Source: Hemileia vastatrix (taxonomy: Eukaryota > Basidiomycota > Pucciniomycetes > Pucciniales > Zaghouaniaceae). From it: a DNA stretch of 64,000 nucleotides. The translations under genes and the position numbers were made by a program. This document shows positions 55,604-64,000 of the stretch, piece after piece (positions within the stretch are counted from its first letter, which is position 1; every line of letters begins with the position of its first letter). The stretch spans positions 5,780,501 to 5,844,500 of the forward strand of contig JASXTE010000017.1 of assembly GCA_030280995.1 (NCBI GenBank), given 5' to 3'. The notes under the pieces were generated by a model. That model did no database searches, was not told where the DNA came from, and was given only the letters and a program-made list of their open reading frames with translations.

Positions 55604-56863
55604 ATGAAACACCTCTCTACTAGGAAGCTACTTCACTCAACAATTAATGTTATTACTTTTCTTTTAGTTCTTTACTATAAATCTGACTCTGATTTGGAAG
55701 ATGCTTTAGCTTATATGTGTTTTCTTTCCAAAAAGCATTACATCATCACTAGGGGGCCAAATCTTTATCATGATCCCCGATATGATCTGGCCTCCATTCT
55801 CAACATTCCTCATTTAAACTTCACACAACTTTTTAGAACTTCTCCCGATTCTTTCTTCAAACTTTATCAACTCATCTCCGATCATCCTATCTTCCATAAC
55901 AATTCTCATAACAAACAGCGTAATCCTGCCATCCAACTTGCTGTTGCTCTATGTCGCTTTGGCTCAAATGGAAATGGTGCTGCCGTAAGACGTTTGGATA
56001 ATCTCTTTATCATAGGATATGGTACCGTGATATTATACACCAAGCGCTGTATGATTGCTATCCTTTCCCTCAAGTCTCAAACTCTTCCTTGGCCAACTCC
56101 AGAACAGCGACTTGAATCCTCTCAAGTAATGCAAGCTGAAGGTTTCCCTGGCTGTATAGGTTTTGTTGATGGCACAACCATCCCTTTGAGTCAAAAGCCT
56201 GCTCATGATGGCAACCATTATTTTGATCGCAAAAAAAGGTTTCTTCAAAATCTTCTCCAAGTTCTCATCTTTCACAATCTAACTTTTTATCTTCTTTCTA
56301 GATACTCTATTGCTGTTCAACTTGTATGCGATGTCAATAAAAAATTTATTGCTTTTCACAGTGGCTGCCCTGGATCATGTCATGACTCTTCTGTCTTCCA
56401 AAGAGTGAGGATTTCTCAATCCCCTGAATCATACTTTGTCGAATCTCAGTACCTTCTTGCAGACTCAGCATATGCAAGTGGAAAGTACATTATACCTTCT
56501 TTCCATGGTGAAACTTCAGAAAATGAGCCCAAAACTAAATTTAATTATCACCTTGCACAATCAAGAGTACGAATTGAACATGCTATAGGTATTTTAAAGG
56601 GACGATTTTCTAGTCTTCAGGAGCTTAGAATCCAATTTCAAAAAAAATTGGAGATCAAAACTGCAAATCATTGGATCTTGACTTGTGTAATACTCCACAA
56701 TATTCTAGCTGATTTAAAGGATAAGTGGAATGATCTTTATGAAGAAGAGGATCCTGAACCACCACTGGCACTCCCCTCCCTTGATTCACAAATCATTCAA
56801 TCAACCGGCATACGCCCCATTATAATGCTAATTACTCTCCAACATTTCTCTTCACCCTTTTAA
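55604..56863 (+). CDS. PIF/Harbinger DDE transposase (H1)
   Basis: A DDE_Tnp_4-type nuclease that cuts and joins the element ends. The first true ATG is at 55604 (MKHLST); the open frame upstream starts only with TTG. A 63-nt intron (56239-56301, GTTTCT...TTTCTAG) is in frame, so the ORF reads through, but the spliced form gives the family's KKRYSIAVQLVCD junction. Spliced length is 398 aa. Catalytic residues: Asp in GFVDGTTIPLSQ (about residue 200), Asp in GSCHDSSVF (about 270) and Glu in RIEHAIGILKGRF (about 340). No stop or frameshift. The C-terminus is acidic. In this superfamily transposition also needs a Myb/SANT-like partner, here at 60865-62266. Confidence 0.92.
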   Translation: MKHLSTRKLLHSTINVITFLLVLYYKSDSDLEDALAYMCFLSKKHYIITRGPNLYHDPRYDLASILNIPHLNFTQLFRTSPDSFFKLYQLISDHPIFHNNSHNKQRNPAIQLAVALCRFGSNGNGAAVRRLDNLFIIGYGTVILYTKRCMIAILSLKSQTLPWPTPEQRLESSQVMQAEGFPGCIGFVDGTTIPLSQKPAHDGNHYFDRKKRFLQNLLQVLIFHNLTFYLLSRYSIAVQLVCDVNKKFIAFHSGCPGSCHDSSVFQRVRISQSPESYFVESQYLLADSAYASGKYIIPSFHGETSENEPKTKFNYHLAQSRVRIEHAIGILKGRFSSLQELRIQFQKKLEIKTANHWILTCVILHNILADLKDKWNDLYEEEDPEPPLALPSLDSQIIQSTGIRPIIMLITLQHFSSPF

Positions 56864-57213
56864 TTTTTAATTTTTATGTTTTCGTACTTTCCAAATGTCC
56901 TCTTTGTGTACTTTAATCACTTGGTTTTGTATTTTGGTTTGTTGAATATTCATTTTTTTTTTGAATTTACGGTGAATATCTTTTTTTTGGATGGCTCATT
57001 GGTTTTCTTTCACTTCCTCAACATGAAATCACATATTTTCTTATATCACATATTTTGTCAGTGATTTTTTTTTTCATTCATCACTCATATCCTTTTCATC
57101 CTCTCCTCAAACATCCCTCAAATATTTTGGTTGCATTTATTTTCTCTACTCAACTCACCAGGTAGGTCATTTTTTTTCTTTTTTCATGGTTTTTTATTTG
57201 CTAATCATGATTT

Positions 57214-57270
<57 letters not shown>

Positions 57271-57389
57271 TTTTTTTTGTTTTTTTTGTAAGTGCTTCTT
57301 TTATTTTTGTTCTAGGGTAAACTAATTTTTGTTTTGCTTTTTTCTCTTTTTTATCTTTTTTTTTTGTTTTTTTTTCTCTCCTTCACCTC
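56864..57389. other. T-rich stretch in H1, no gene
   Basis: T-runs with GCTTTTTTTTT-type units (57210-57290). The ORFs on the plus strand are Phe-rich by-products. Confidence 0.6.
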
Positions 57390-58140
57390 TCTTTATCATC
57401 CTCAAGGCCCCCCTTTTTCCCTCTCTTTACCTGTCTCTGACCCCCTTTTTACCCCCTTTTTAGCTGCCTCAAATCCCCCCTTTCCCCCCTCTTTAGGTCC
57501 CTCATCACCCCCCTTCCCCTCTTTTTAGGTGCTTCAATACACCCCCCTTCCCCTCTCTTTATGTCCCTCAACCCCCCCCCCTTCATCTCTCTTTTGCCGC
57601 CTCAAACCCCCCCCTTCACCTCTCTTTACCCACATCAAACCCCCCCCTTTCCCTCTCTTTAGGCGCCTCAAACACCCCCCCTTCCCCCCTTCTACTCACT
57701 TTACCCCCCTACCCAATCGTTATATCCTCCTCTACCCCCCCCCTGTTTATTAACGAACAATCGTTACAGATTGTTCGTTAACAAGGAGGTGGGGGGGGGG
57801 GGGGTAGAGAAAGGGGTAAAGGTTTGGGAGGGGGTAAGGTGATTGGAAGGGGGGGGGGGTTTGAGGTGCCTAAGGAGAGGGGAATGGGGGGGGGGGGGTT
57901 TGAGGCGCCTAAGGAGAAGGGAATGGGGGGGGTTTGAGGCGCCTAAGGTGAGGGGAATGGGGGGGTTTGAGGCGCCTAAGGTGAGGGGAATGGGGGGGTT
58001 TTGAGGCAGCTAAAGAGGGGGGAATAGGGGGGTTTGAGGCAGCTAAAGAGGGGGGAAGGAGGGTGATGAGGGACCTAAAGAGGGGGGAAAGGGGGGTATT
58101 TCAGGGGGATTTTGAGGCAGGCAAGGAGAGCATTTGAGGG
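57390..58140. repeat. long C-rich/G-rich inverted repeat with perfect centre
   Basis: The left arm (about 57390-57749) consists of C-runs and CTCTTTAGG(C/T)(G/C)CCTCAA units. The right arm (about 57782-58140) consists of about seven G-run units of about 34 bases with TTTGAGGCGCCTAAGG. The centre is TTAACGAACAATC (57750-57762) paired with GATTGTTCGTTAA (57769-57781). The arms are imperfectly complementary tandem arrays of the same unit. The Pro-rich ORFs on the plus strand are by-products. Confidence 0.85.
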
Positions 58141-58767
58141 GGAAAAGGGGACATTTATGGGAGATAAAGATGGGTTACCAACTTTCAAATAAAGATACTA
58201 ACAAATTTTTGTTTGTAATTTTGTTTATTTTTTTGCAGTAATATAGAAAAAAAAAAAAATTCTTTCTGATAAGGACTGTCCCTCTTATTTACAAAACAAA
58301 AAAGGTTTATAATTTTATTTTTATTTTTTCTATAATTAATTTTAGTGATTTTGATTTTTTTTAAATAATTTTTTTATTTTTTATTTTGATTTTACTGATT
58401 TTTTTTTTTTCATGATCTTGTGAGAAGGTTTTTAATAACCAATCTTCAGGTTCACTTTTCATTTTTTTTTTTTTAATTTTTTCTTTGTGATTTAATTCTT
58501 ACTGAAATTTTCTTTTTTGAATGAATTTAATTATTAATTTTTTTTAATATGATTTTGCTTTGATTGTGTTTTTTAAAATAAAACCTCAGGTTTTTTTTTT
58601 TATAAATTTTTTTTTTGGAAAAATTTTTACTGATTTTTTGGTTTTTTTTTTCAATTTTATTTTTAAAATAAAAAAACAGCTTTTTTTATTATTAGGTAGG
58701 AATTTTTTTTAAAAAAAATTTGAGTTAAAATTTTATTGACAATTAATTTTTTTTTCAGATCAAAAAA
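58141..58767. other. T-rich leader of the dioxygenase gene
   Basis: T-rich DNA ending in a TTTTTTTTCAG acceptor-like sequence ten bases before the ATG at 58768. This suggests an intron in the 5' untranslated region. No other feature is seen. Confidence 0.45.
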
Positions 58768-60016
58768 ATGTCTTCTTCTTCTGATTCACCCCTTACTTCT
58801 CTCTTATCTTCATCTTTATCTTCTTTATCATCTTCATCTTTATCATCTCTATCATCTTCTTTGAAATCAACTCTATCATCTTCTTTGAAATCAACTTCCA
58901 TACAATCATCTTCTAAATCATCAAAAAAAATTAAAGATAATCAGTCTCATCAGAAGAAAAGATATTTAAAAAAAAGTCTCTCTGCGAAAGTTATTTTTGT
59001 CATATCCCAAACATTTTTTTTTATAAAACTAAAGTAGATAAAAAAATTCAATATCCGAAAAAATTACCAGAAGATATCAAATATCTAACAGAATTTGGAG
59101 ATGATCGAGTTGTTGCAGTTATCAGCAATGCTTTTAAGCCTCAATTCATTTTGGAAGTTCATTCATTCAATGGTGTAAAAGATGAAGCTTTTAATCAACT
59201 ATCCGATCTTATCATAACTCTTTATCAAATGGCTTTGTTTCGGTTACCTATAAGGGATAAGAATTTGTTGGGTGGTATCATGATTGGTTTTGGTTGGAGA
59301 CCTGGTTTTGTCAAAGGATATTCTCTTGGTATGTCTAATAATTTTTGTTCCATTCTTAATATCATTTCACTTATTTCAATTATATAGGTATATATTCATT
59401 GCTCAATAATATCACTAAAGCACAAAAAGATGAAGATTTTTGCTTATGGGACACTCTACCTTCCTTTAATTCTTTTCTTGCTCTTTGACTCAAAAAGCTC
59501 TGTAATAAGGCATTTGAAAAAAATCATGAACTTGCAATCAAAGTTGGAATACCGAATTGGTGTGACTCCAAATGGGAAGATATCAGCCATGAATATCTTT
59601 TATTTTCTAATGTTATTATCACTCATTCTGGATTCCACAATAGGATTCATATCGATAGGAATGATGCCAATTTTCTTACTTTTGGAATATTCTCATATAT
59701 CAATCCGATAACTGGCCACCCAATACCATCTCCAGCTAAAATCAAAGGACATGGTTTATATTTTCCAGACCACCGGTGCATCATTGATTTTGGTTTGGGA
59801 AATGGTATCATTGAAACTATTTGGAATTCTTCTAAGGATAATCATCAAACGACCAAAGCTCCTCCTGGTTTGGAATCCTGTCAAGATTTCACTCATTTCG
59901 GTTGCTCATTTCAAATCAGTAATAAGTTGATACAAAGAATCAATAAGGTAAAGAAAGAAGGTAAAGTTATTCAATTTAAAAAAACTTTATCTAGATCCAA
60001 AAAGTATGGGGATTAG
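58768..60016 (+). pseudogene. TET/JBP-like 2OG-Fe(II) dioxygenase gene, two lesions
   Basis: The ATG at 58768 is followed by a Ser-rich and then Lys-rich N-terminus. A one-base slip in an A-run near 58970 shifts the frame, after which reading stays open (KKIQYPKKLPEDIKYLTEFG to GWRPGFVKGYSLG). A 59-nt intron (59329-59387, GTATGT...ATATAG) then joins GGT ATA. One TGA at 59486-59488, consistent with CGA to TGA, interrupts exon 2, which otherwise runs to 60016. The catalytic region has NRIHIDRNDANFLTFGIF (the HxD iron site), HGLYFPDHRCIIDFGLGNG, then HQTTKAPPG (candidate distal His) and FTHFGCSFQIS. This order matches the fungal TET/JBP family of DNA-base oxidases that is expanded in basidiomycetes. 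Enzyme activity is not shown, and two lesions suggest recent inactivation or sequence error. Confidence 0.75.
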
Positions 60017-60309
60017 AGTTGTCATCGAAAATTTTATATTTTTTCATAAATTTTTAATAAATATTTTTTATATATCAATTTTCTCAAATAATGTGATGAG
60101 CCATCAACCTTGTGTTGTATAACAGGTAATCATGATAACATTTATTTGTTTCATGGGGTTCCTCTAGCCTATACCTGTGGAAAGTCCCAAACTTTTGTTT
60201 CTCGACTTGGTCTGCATTTTGGCTTGAGGGATTGTCATTACTTTAAACTAGGGAAATTGATATATATTAGATATTTATTTAATAATTTATGTAATTATAT
60301 TAAATTTAG
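60017..60309. other. 3' flank of the dioxygenase gene
   Basis: A short AT-rich stretch. A 67-codon ORF at 60110-60313 (YLFHGVPLAYTCGKSQTF) is coding-like, but I do not recognise it. Confidence 0.35.
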
Positions 60310-60740
60310 ATGACTTGCACCCCTTAATTCAATAAAATGCAGGGGGGGGTATTGCCAAATTTTCAAATCTGACATGTGAAATTGATGACTTAGAAAAATT
60401 TTGGTGATACCCACCCCTTGCTTCAATAAAATGCAGGGGAGAGTATTGCCAATTTTTTTAAACAGATATAGAATTTTTTTGACTTGTAAATATTTTTGTG
60501 ATACCCATCCCTTACTTCAATAAAATCCATGGGGGGTTGTGCCAAAATTTCTTATAAGACTTGTGAAATTCTTGACATGTAAGAATTTTTGGGATACCGG
60601 TAAAATGCAGGGGGTAGTAAAGCCAAATTTTCATATAAAACTTTCAAGATTCATGACATGAAAGAAATTTTGTGATACCCACCCCTTACTTCAAAAAAAT
60701 CCAGGGGTGGGGGATTGTCAAATTTTCAAAGGAGACTTGA
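60310..60740 (+). repeat. five-copy hairpin array in H1
   Basis: Units of about 80-110 bases. Each has TTTTGGTGATACCCACCCC, TTACTTCAATAAAATGCAGG, then GGTATTGCCAAATTTTC and GACTTGTGAAATTC. CCCACCCCT and AGGGGTGGG pair (best copy 60678-60686 with 60703-60711). The same unit occurs in H2 (30820-30990) and in H5 (40960-41110), always between the plus-strand module and the 3' end of the minus-strand Myb-like gene. Confidence 0.75.
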
Positions 60741-60864
60741 AAATTTTATTTAAAAAAAGAATATTTAACATTAAAATACGATATTTCAAGAAATACAGAA
60801 AATAATTGTAAAATTTATGTACAAATAAATATGAACACATGAAGTGCGAAAGAAATAAAAGAAA

Positions 60865-62266
60865 CTAGTCAACAAAAAATTTCATTAAACGTTCTATTTC
60901 TTCAACAGATTTGTTTGCTTTAATGCATTCGATCAAGAAATCTTTCTTTTTAGAACTTTCTTGGAGATCATGCTTATACTTCATCTGTTCCATTAAGTTT
61001 TGATGCTTGAGTATTTTTTCCTTATTTTTGGATTTTTCAATACTAAGAGTTAACTCAAACTTCTTCTCCTCCAAATCTTGGGCCCTACCATCCTTCTGTA
61101 AAGAGAGCTCAAACTTCTTCTCCTCGAAATCTTGGATCCGATCATCCTTCCGTAAGGAGAGCTCATACTTCATCTCTTCCAAATCTTGTACTCTGTCATC
61201 CCTCCTTAAAGAGAGCTCGTATTTCTTATTTTCAAAGCTCAGAGTCTCTTTAGCAATTTCCACTTGTTCTAGAGTGAGAATAAAAATTAACATAAAGTAG
61301 AAGAAAAGCAGAGTAAAGTAATAAGAGGTATGATATCACTTACCAGCATCACGTTTCTCTAAAAACTGTTCCATCGAAGAAAAAGGTGTTTGTGATGAAG
61401 TATCACTTTTTCGTCTTCTTTGGGAGTGGAAATTTAGACTAGTTGAAGCCCTTCTCTTTTTGTTCAACGTAGCATTTTCCTCCTCATCATTGTCACTAGG
61501 TTCAGACTCAGTTGATTGAGGATCCTGGGTTTGTTCATCAGCCTTTTAAGAAATAAGAAAATCTAAGTAAATAAAAAAAAGTATTGATAAGATAAAAGAA
61601 AAAAAAACAGACCTGAGCTAGATTGGGTTGGGTTAAATCGCCAATAGGATCAATAGAAAAGCTATCTAGATTCGTAGAATTTAGAAGAGGGGAGGCTTGA
61701 GTGGAGGAAGAGGATGGGAAAAAATTTGCCTTGAAATCATGTTCGGAGATAGGATCTTCAACATCCAACATGTTTACAGGATTTACATTGTCTCTCTCTC
61801 CAAAAATTGCATCCATCTCTTTAAAGTAAGGACATAAAGTTTCAAGTTTATCCTCTATGGATTTTATGCCCTTAGTTATATCGTTGTTGGTAACCCCAAA
61901 ACCAGTGGAAGATGAAAGAGCCTTTGCCTTCTTGTATTTTTCTCGGTAATGCTTGAATCGTTCAGACATCTGTTTAGGCAAAAGATCAATCCTTCCCTTG
62001 GTCTTATTCCGTAATTCATTTGCCATTAGAAGATAGCCATTAACTTCTGATGCGGGGGGCCGTCCTACTTTAGTGGCATACTCAGTACCAAAACAAGAAT
62101 CATAGTTAAATTTGGTTTTCAGCCAGTTGATAAGAATGAGATGTTCATCTTTTTTTAATTGAACAGTCTTTGATTTCTTGGCTGAGCGGGGGAAAGAGGA
62201 AGTAGTGGGAATTGAAGAACAACTGGGTGATGGCTGCCTTTGAGAAGATCTAGGATGACGAGGCAT
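60865..62266 (-). CDS. Myb/SANT-like partner protein of H1
   Basis: Three exons: 62266-61613, 61542-61344 and 61268-60865. Donors are GTCTGT and GTAAGT, and acceptors are AAAAG and CTCTAG. Spliced length is 418 aa with no stop. I start at MPRHPRSSQRQPS (62266) because the frame upstream is hydrophobic and not conserved. Residues of about 30-130 form the DNA-binding-like core (LILINWLKTKFNYDSCFG, KVGRPPASEVNGY, GRIDLLPKQMSERFKHYRE), then KGIKSIEDKLETLCPYF. Exon 2 gives NKKRRAS and RRRKSD, likely nuclear signals. Exon 3 is a charged coiled coil with about three and a half 18-residue repeats of the type KYELSLRKDDRIQDFEEK. This family is abundant in rust fungi. In Harbinger elements such a protein escorts the transposase to the nucleus and the element ends (established for the superfamily, inferred here). 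Confidence 0.85.
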
Positions 62267-62618
62267 GTTATTATAAATGAAGATGAAAAGGAGCAGAAAC
62301 AAGAAAGATGAGATAGCGAGATGAAAAGGAGAAGAATCAAATAGATGAAATGGGGAGAAATTCTGAGCGGATAGAATGAACAGGATGGGATGAGAATGGA
62401 AGTGCGCAGCAAGGTAGAAGGCTGGGATATCCAGAAAGTTGTCCAAGATGTGGTTATCAAATATTGAGGATAAAAATGTCAGATAAGAGGTGAACATTGA
62501 CACGTAAAGTGTCTAATAACCCAATTATTAGCAAAAATAATTGCGGAAGATAATTGGGGTATGCAGATTATTTTCCGCAATTAATTTAATTGCGGATCGG
62601 TCAATATTGATACCCCCT
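62267..62618 (-). other. 5' region of the Myb-like gene and right end of H1
   Basis: A purine-rich leader on the plus strand, then CACGTAAAGTGTCTAATAACCC and the subterminal ATTGCGG motifs, ending ATTGATACCCCCT at 62618. It is conserved in H2 and H3. Confidence 0.6.
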
Positions 62619-63323
62619 AATTATAATAGGATAAAACAAGTATATCAAAGAGTAAGTGAAACATAACAATGTAGAGAAAAATATGAAACAAATAATTAAA
62701 AAACCCAATTAAGAATCCAATTTTCCCGCCATTAATTCCCAAATCAGTAAGTAAAAATAGTGAATAACTAAACAATCCTGGAACATAGGAACTATGAGAA
62801 AAATCATTCAAAACAGATGGTACAGTCTGATTTAAGGATTTTTAAGTGAAACAAAAAATATTCTGACGCAACAAATATGTAATTTATTTCAATTCAGTAT
62901 TAATTAGTTTTTCCTGACACAATTATAGGTCAAAAGAAGCATCATTATTTATTGTTTAATATTATAAAAAATGATATGTAATATATAAATATAAATAATT
63001 AATTTAATTATATTATAAGTAAATTTTACACTTATAATTATAATATATGTTTTTAATTAATTAAATATAAATTTATAATTATTAAATACATAAAAAATGC
63101 GCCATTATTTGTAGAATATAATATATTATGTTAAATTTAAATGTATAAAAAATTTATATAACCAATAAAATTAATATAACACTTATATGTAATAAAATAC
63201 TTATATAATTTTATTATGCAATAAAATATTAATTTATATACATTAAATACAATTCTTACCCCCTCTTTCAGGTCCTATAAGTAACATATCATTTACTGGG
63301 CTCCTGGAATAGCCTGGCTGACA

Positions 63324-64000
63324 AGGTGACAGGCGCTTATTTAGTGTCCTAGCTTAATTATAAATGCATTGACCCTCTATCTATGCACTAATTTCATTAA
63401 TAACCTCATTCTTGGCGCTTTAATTTACTACCATGCTTAAACTTGCCTAAATTAGTCAAGGATTTACCCATGCAAGAACCTGCCAAGGACTGCATGTAGT
63501 TACCCCACATCTCATGCCCTTTTTTGGGTTTTTGGTGGTTTCTCAGTCAATTTTGGTTATTTTTGAATTGGGATTTCATGTAGTATAATGTCATGATTAG
63601 CCCCAAAAATTCTACATTTAATCCCCCTTATTTTTTAGTATGTATTAGTCTTAAATTTCCCTTTTTGGCCTTTTATATTAATGTATAATATGCATATAAT
63701 TTCTTTTTTGCTTATTCTTTATTTTTGATGGATTATCCCTATTACTACATGATTTGGTGGGTGATATCATTCAAATTATGTTACTAGTCACTCTTTTTGG
63801 TTCTGAACATATCTATTAGCTAGAATGAGGCTTCATTAACTGTGTATTGAGCTGGTAAATCATAGGGGTCATCGGGGAAGTAATTGTGTTTAAAAGGAGG
63901 AGGTGTTAGGTCTTATTTTCTTCATTCTTTATCATTACAATTAACCATATAACCAATAAAATTACAATACATATCAATAGTACTTATAAAGTATTTGAAT
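63324..64000 (+). repeat. 3' LTR of element B, second part
   Basis: It resumes at AGGTGACAGGCGC and matches 46574-47255 of the 5' LTR, continuing past the window end. About 200 bases of LTR should remain outside. Confidence 0.88.

Larger units (their letters stand above)
55225..62618. mobile_element. PIF/Harbinger element H1 carrying a TET/JBP-like gene
   Basis: A 7394-bp element with terminal AGGGGGTATCAATG...ATTGATACCCCCT and flanking AAT (55222-55224 and 62619-62621). It holds, in order: a subterminal palindrome, a DDE transposase (plus), T-rich DNA, a long C-rich/G-rich inverted repeat, a TET/JBP-like dioxygenase gene (plus), a hairpin array, and a three-exon Myb/SANT-like gene (minus). 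The transposase and the Myb-like gene are open throughout, so it may be autonomous. It sits in a solo LTR and is the youngest insertion in this nest. Confidence 0.88.
54802..63323 (-). mobile_element. solo LTR (element C family) split by Harbinger H1
   Basis: The ends are TGTCGGTCAGTCG (54802) and ATAGCCTGGCTGACA (63323), with target duplication AGGTG (54797-54801 and 63324-63328). Without H1 and one AAT the LTR is about 1.1 kb. It is collinear with the LTR at 6298-7571, sharing GGGGA(T/C)TATCCAA, TCCT(C/T)TGAAGCGCCAC, the ATTTTCCCGCC/ATTTTCCCACC block and ATTTACTGGGCTCCTG. It inserted in the 3' LTR of element B. Confidence 0.88.
45973..64000 (+). mobile_element. decayed Ty3/gypsy chromovirus, element B (runs off window)
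   Basis: Same family as element A, on the plus strand: 5' LTR, primer-binding site, broken polyprotein, polypurine tract and a 3' LTR split by an 8.5-kb insert. It is inserted in the gag of element D. The outer target duplication (CTATA at 45968-45972) cannot be checked because the 3' end lies about 200 bases beyond the window. Confidence 0.88.

Noticed and set aside
57334..57753. Pro/Ser-rich ORFs on the plus strand
   Set aside because: They arise from the C-run tandem units of the inverted repeat. The frames break with C-run length.
60310..60740. CRISPR-like array
   Set aside because: The units are whole tandem repeats without unique spacers, in eukaryotic transposon DNA, with no cas genes.
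62267..62503. N-terminal hydrophobic extension of the Myb-like protein, possible signal or membrane segment
   Set aside because: The extension is not conserved in H2 and H3 and is hydrophobic in all frames because the leader is pyrimidine-rich on that strand. A start at MPRH fits a nuclear protein.

Overview
The window is AT-rich eukaryotic DNA made almost entirely of nested transposable elements. I found no convincing intact host gene. The families present point to a rust fungus (Pucciniales) with a large, repeat-rich genome. They are Ty3/gypsy chromoviruses, PIF/Harbinger elements with a partner Myb/SANT-like gene, and a TET/JBP-like dioxygenase of the basidiomycete type. The polyprotein wording resembles what I recall from Austropuccinia psidii. 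That assignment is inference, not a search result.

Layout. 1-5628: foldback and simple repeats, an inverted pair of dispersed repeats (1555-2200 and 3860-4440), two broken gene fragments, and the gag region of a truncated Ty3-like element (C, minus strand). Its leader lies at 5629-6297 and its 5' LTR at 6298-7571. 7572-18688: the right part of a Harbinger element (H3), interrupted by a nearly intact chromovirus (A, 7625-17350, minus strand, 1501-bp LTRs with about four differences, target duplication CCTTT). 19481-20741: a solo LTR with target duplication GGAGG, inside a decayed Harbinger transposase region (H4). 22293-32902: Harbinger H2 (target duplication AAT), containing a non-autonomous gag-only LTR element (E, 22348-28360, target duplication CCAG). 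32903-38475: decayed repeats. 38476-43111: an old, diverged Harbinger H5, also flanked by AAT. 43560-43656: a tRNA-derived SINE head on the minus strand. 44120-45972: 5' LTR, leader and gag start of element D. At 45973 D is broken by a decayed second chromovirus copy (B), which runs to the window end. B's 3' LTR is split by a solo LTR (54802-63323, target duplication AGGTG), and that solo LTR is split by Harbinger H1 (55225-62618, target duplication AAT). The right side is therefore a four-level nest: D, then B, then solo LTR, then H1.

How the genes work together. In A, one polyprotein carries gag, protease, reverse transcriptase, RNase H, integrase and a C-terminal chromodomain. A +1-frame ORF overlaps its N-terminal region, and the same overlap in the same phase occurs in the divergent element C. 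H1 is the most complete Harbinger copy. It has a DDE transposase (plus strand) with a 63-nt in-frame intron, and a three-exon Myb/SANT-like gene (minus strand) that is presumably the DNA-binding partner. Between them lies a nearly complete TET/JBP-like 2OG-Fe(II) dioxygenase gene. A Harbinger element carrying a DNA-modification gene is the strongest candidate here for something undescribed.

Limits: homology calls come from reading motifs by eye, and copy-to-copy comparisons are manual alignments. Boundaries supported by target duplications are firm; others are approximate.
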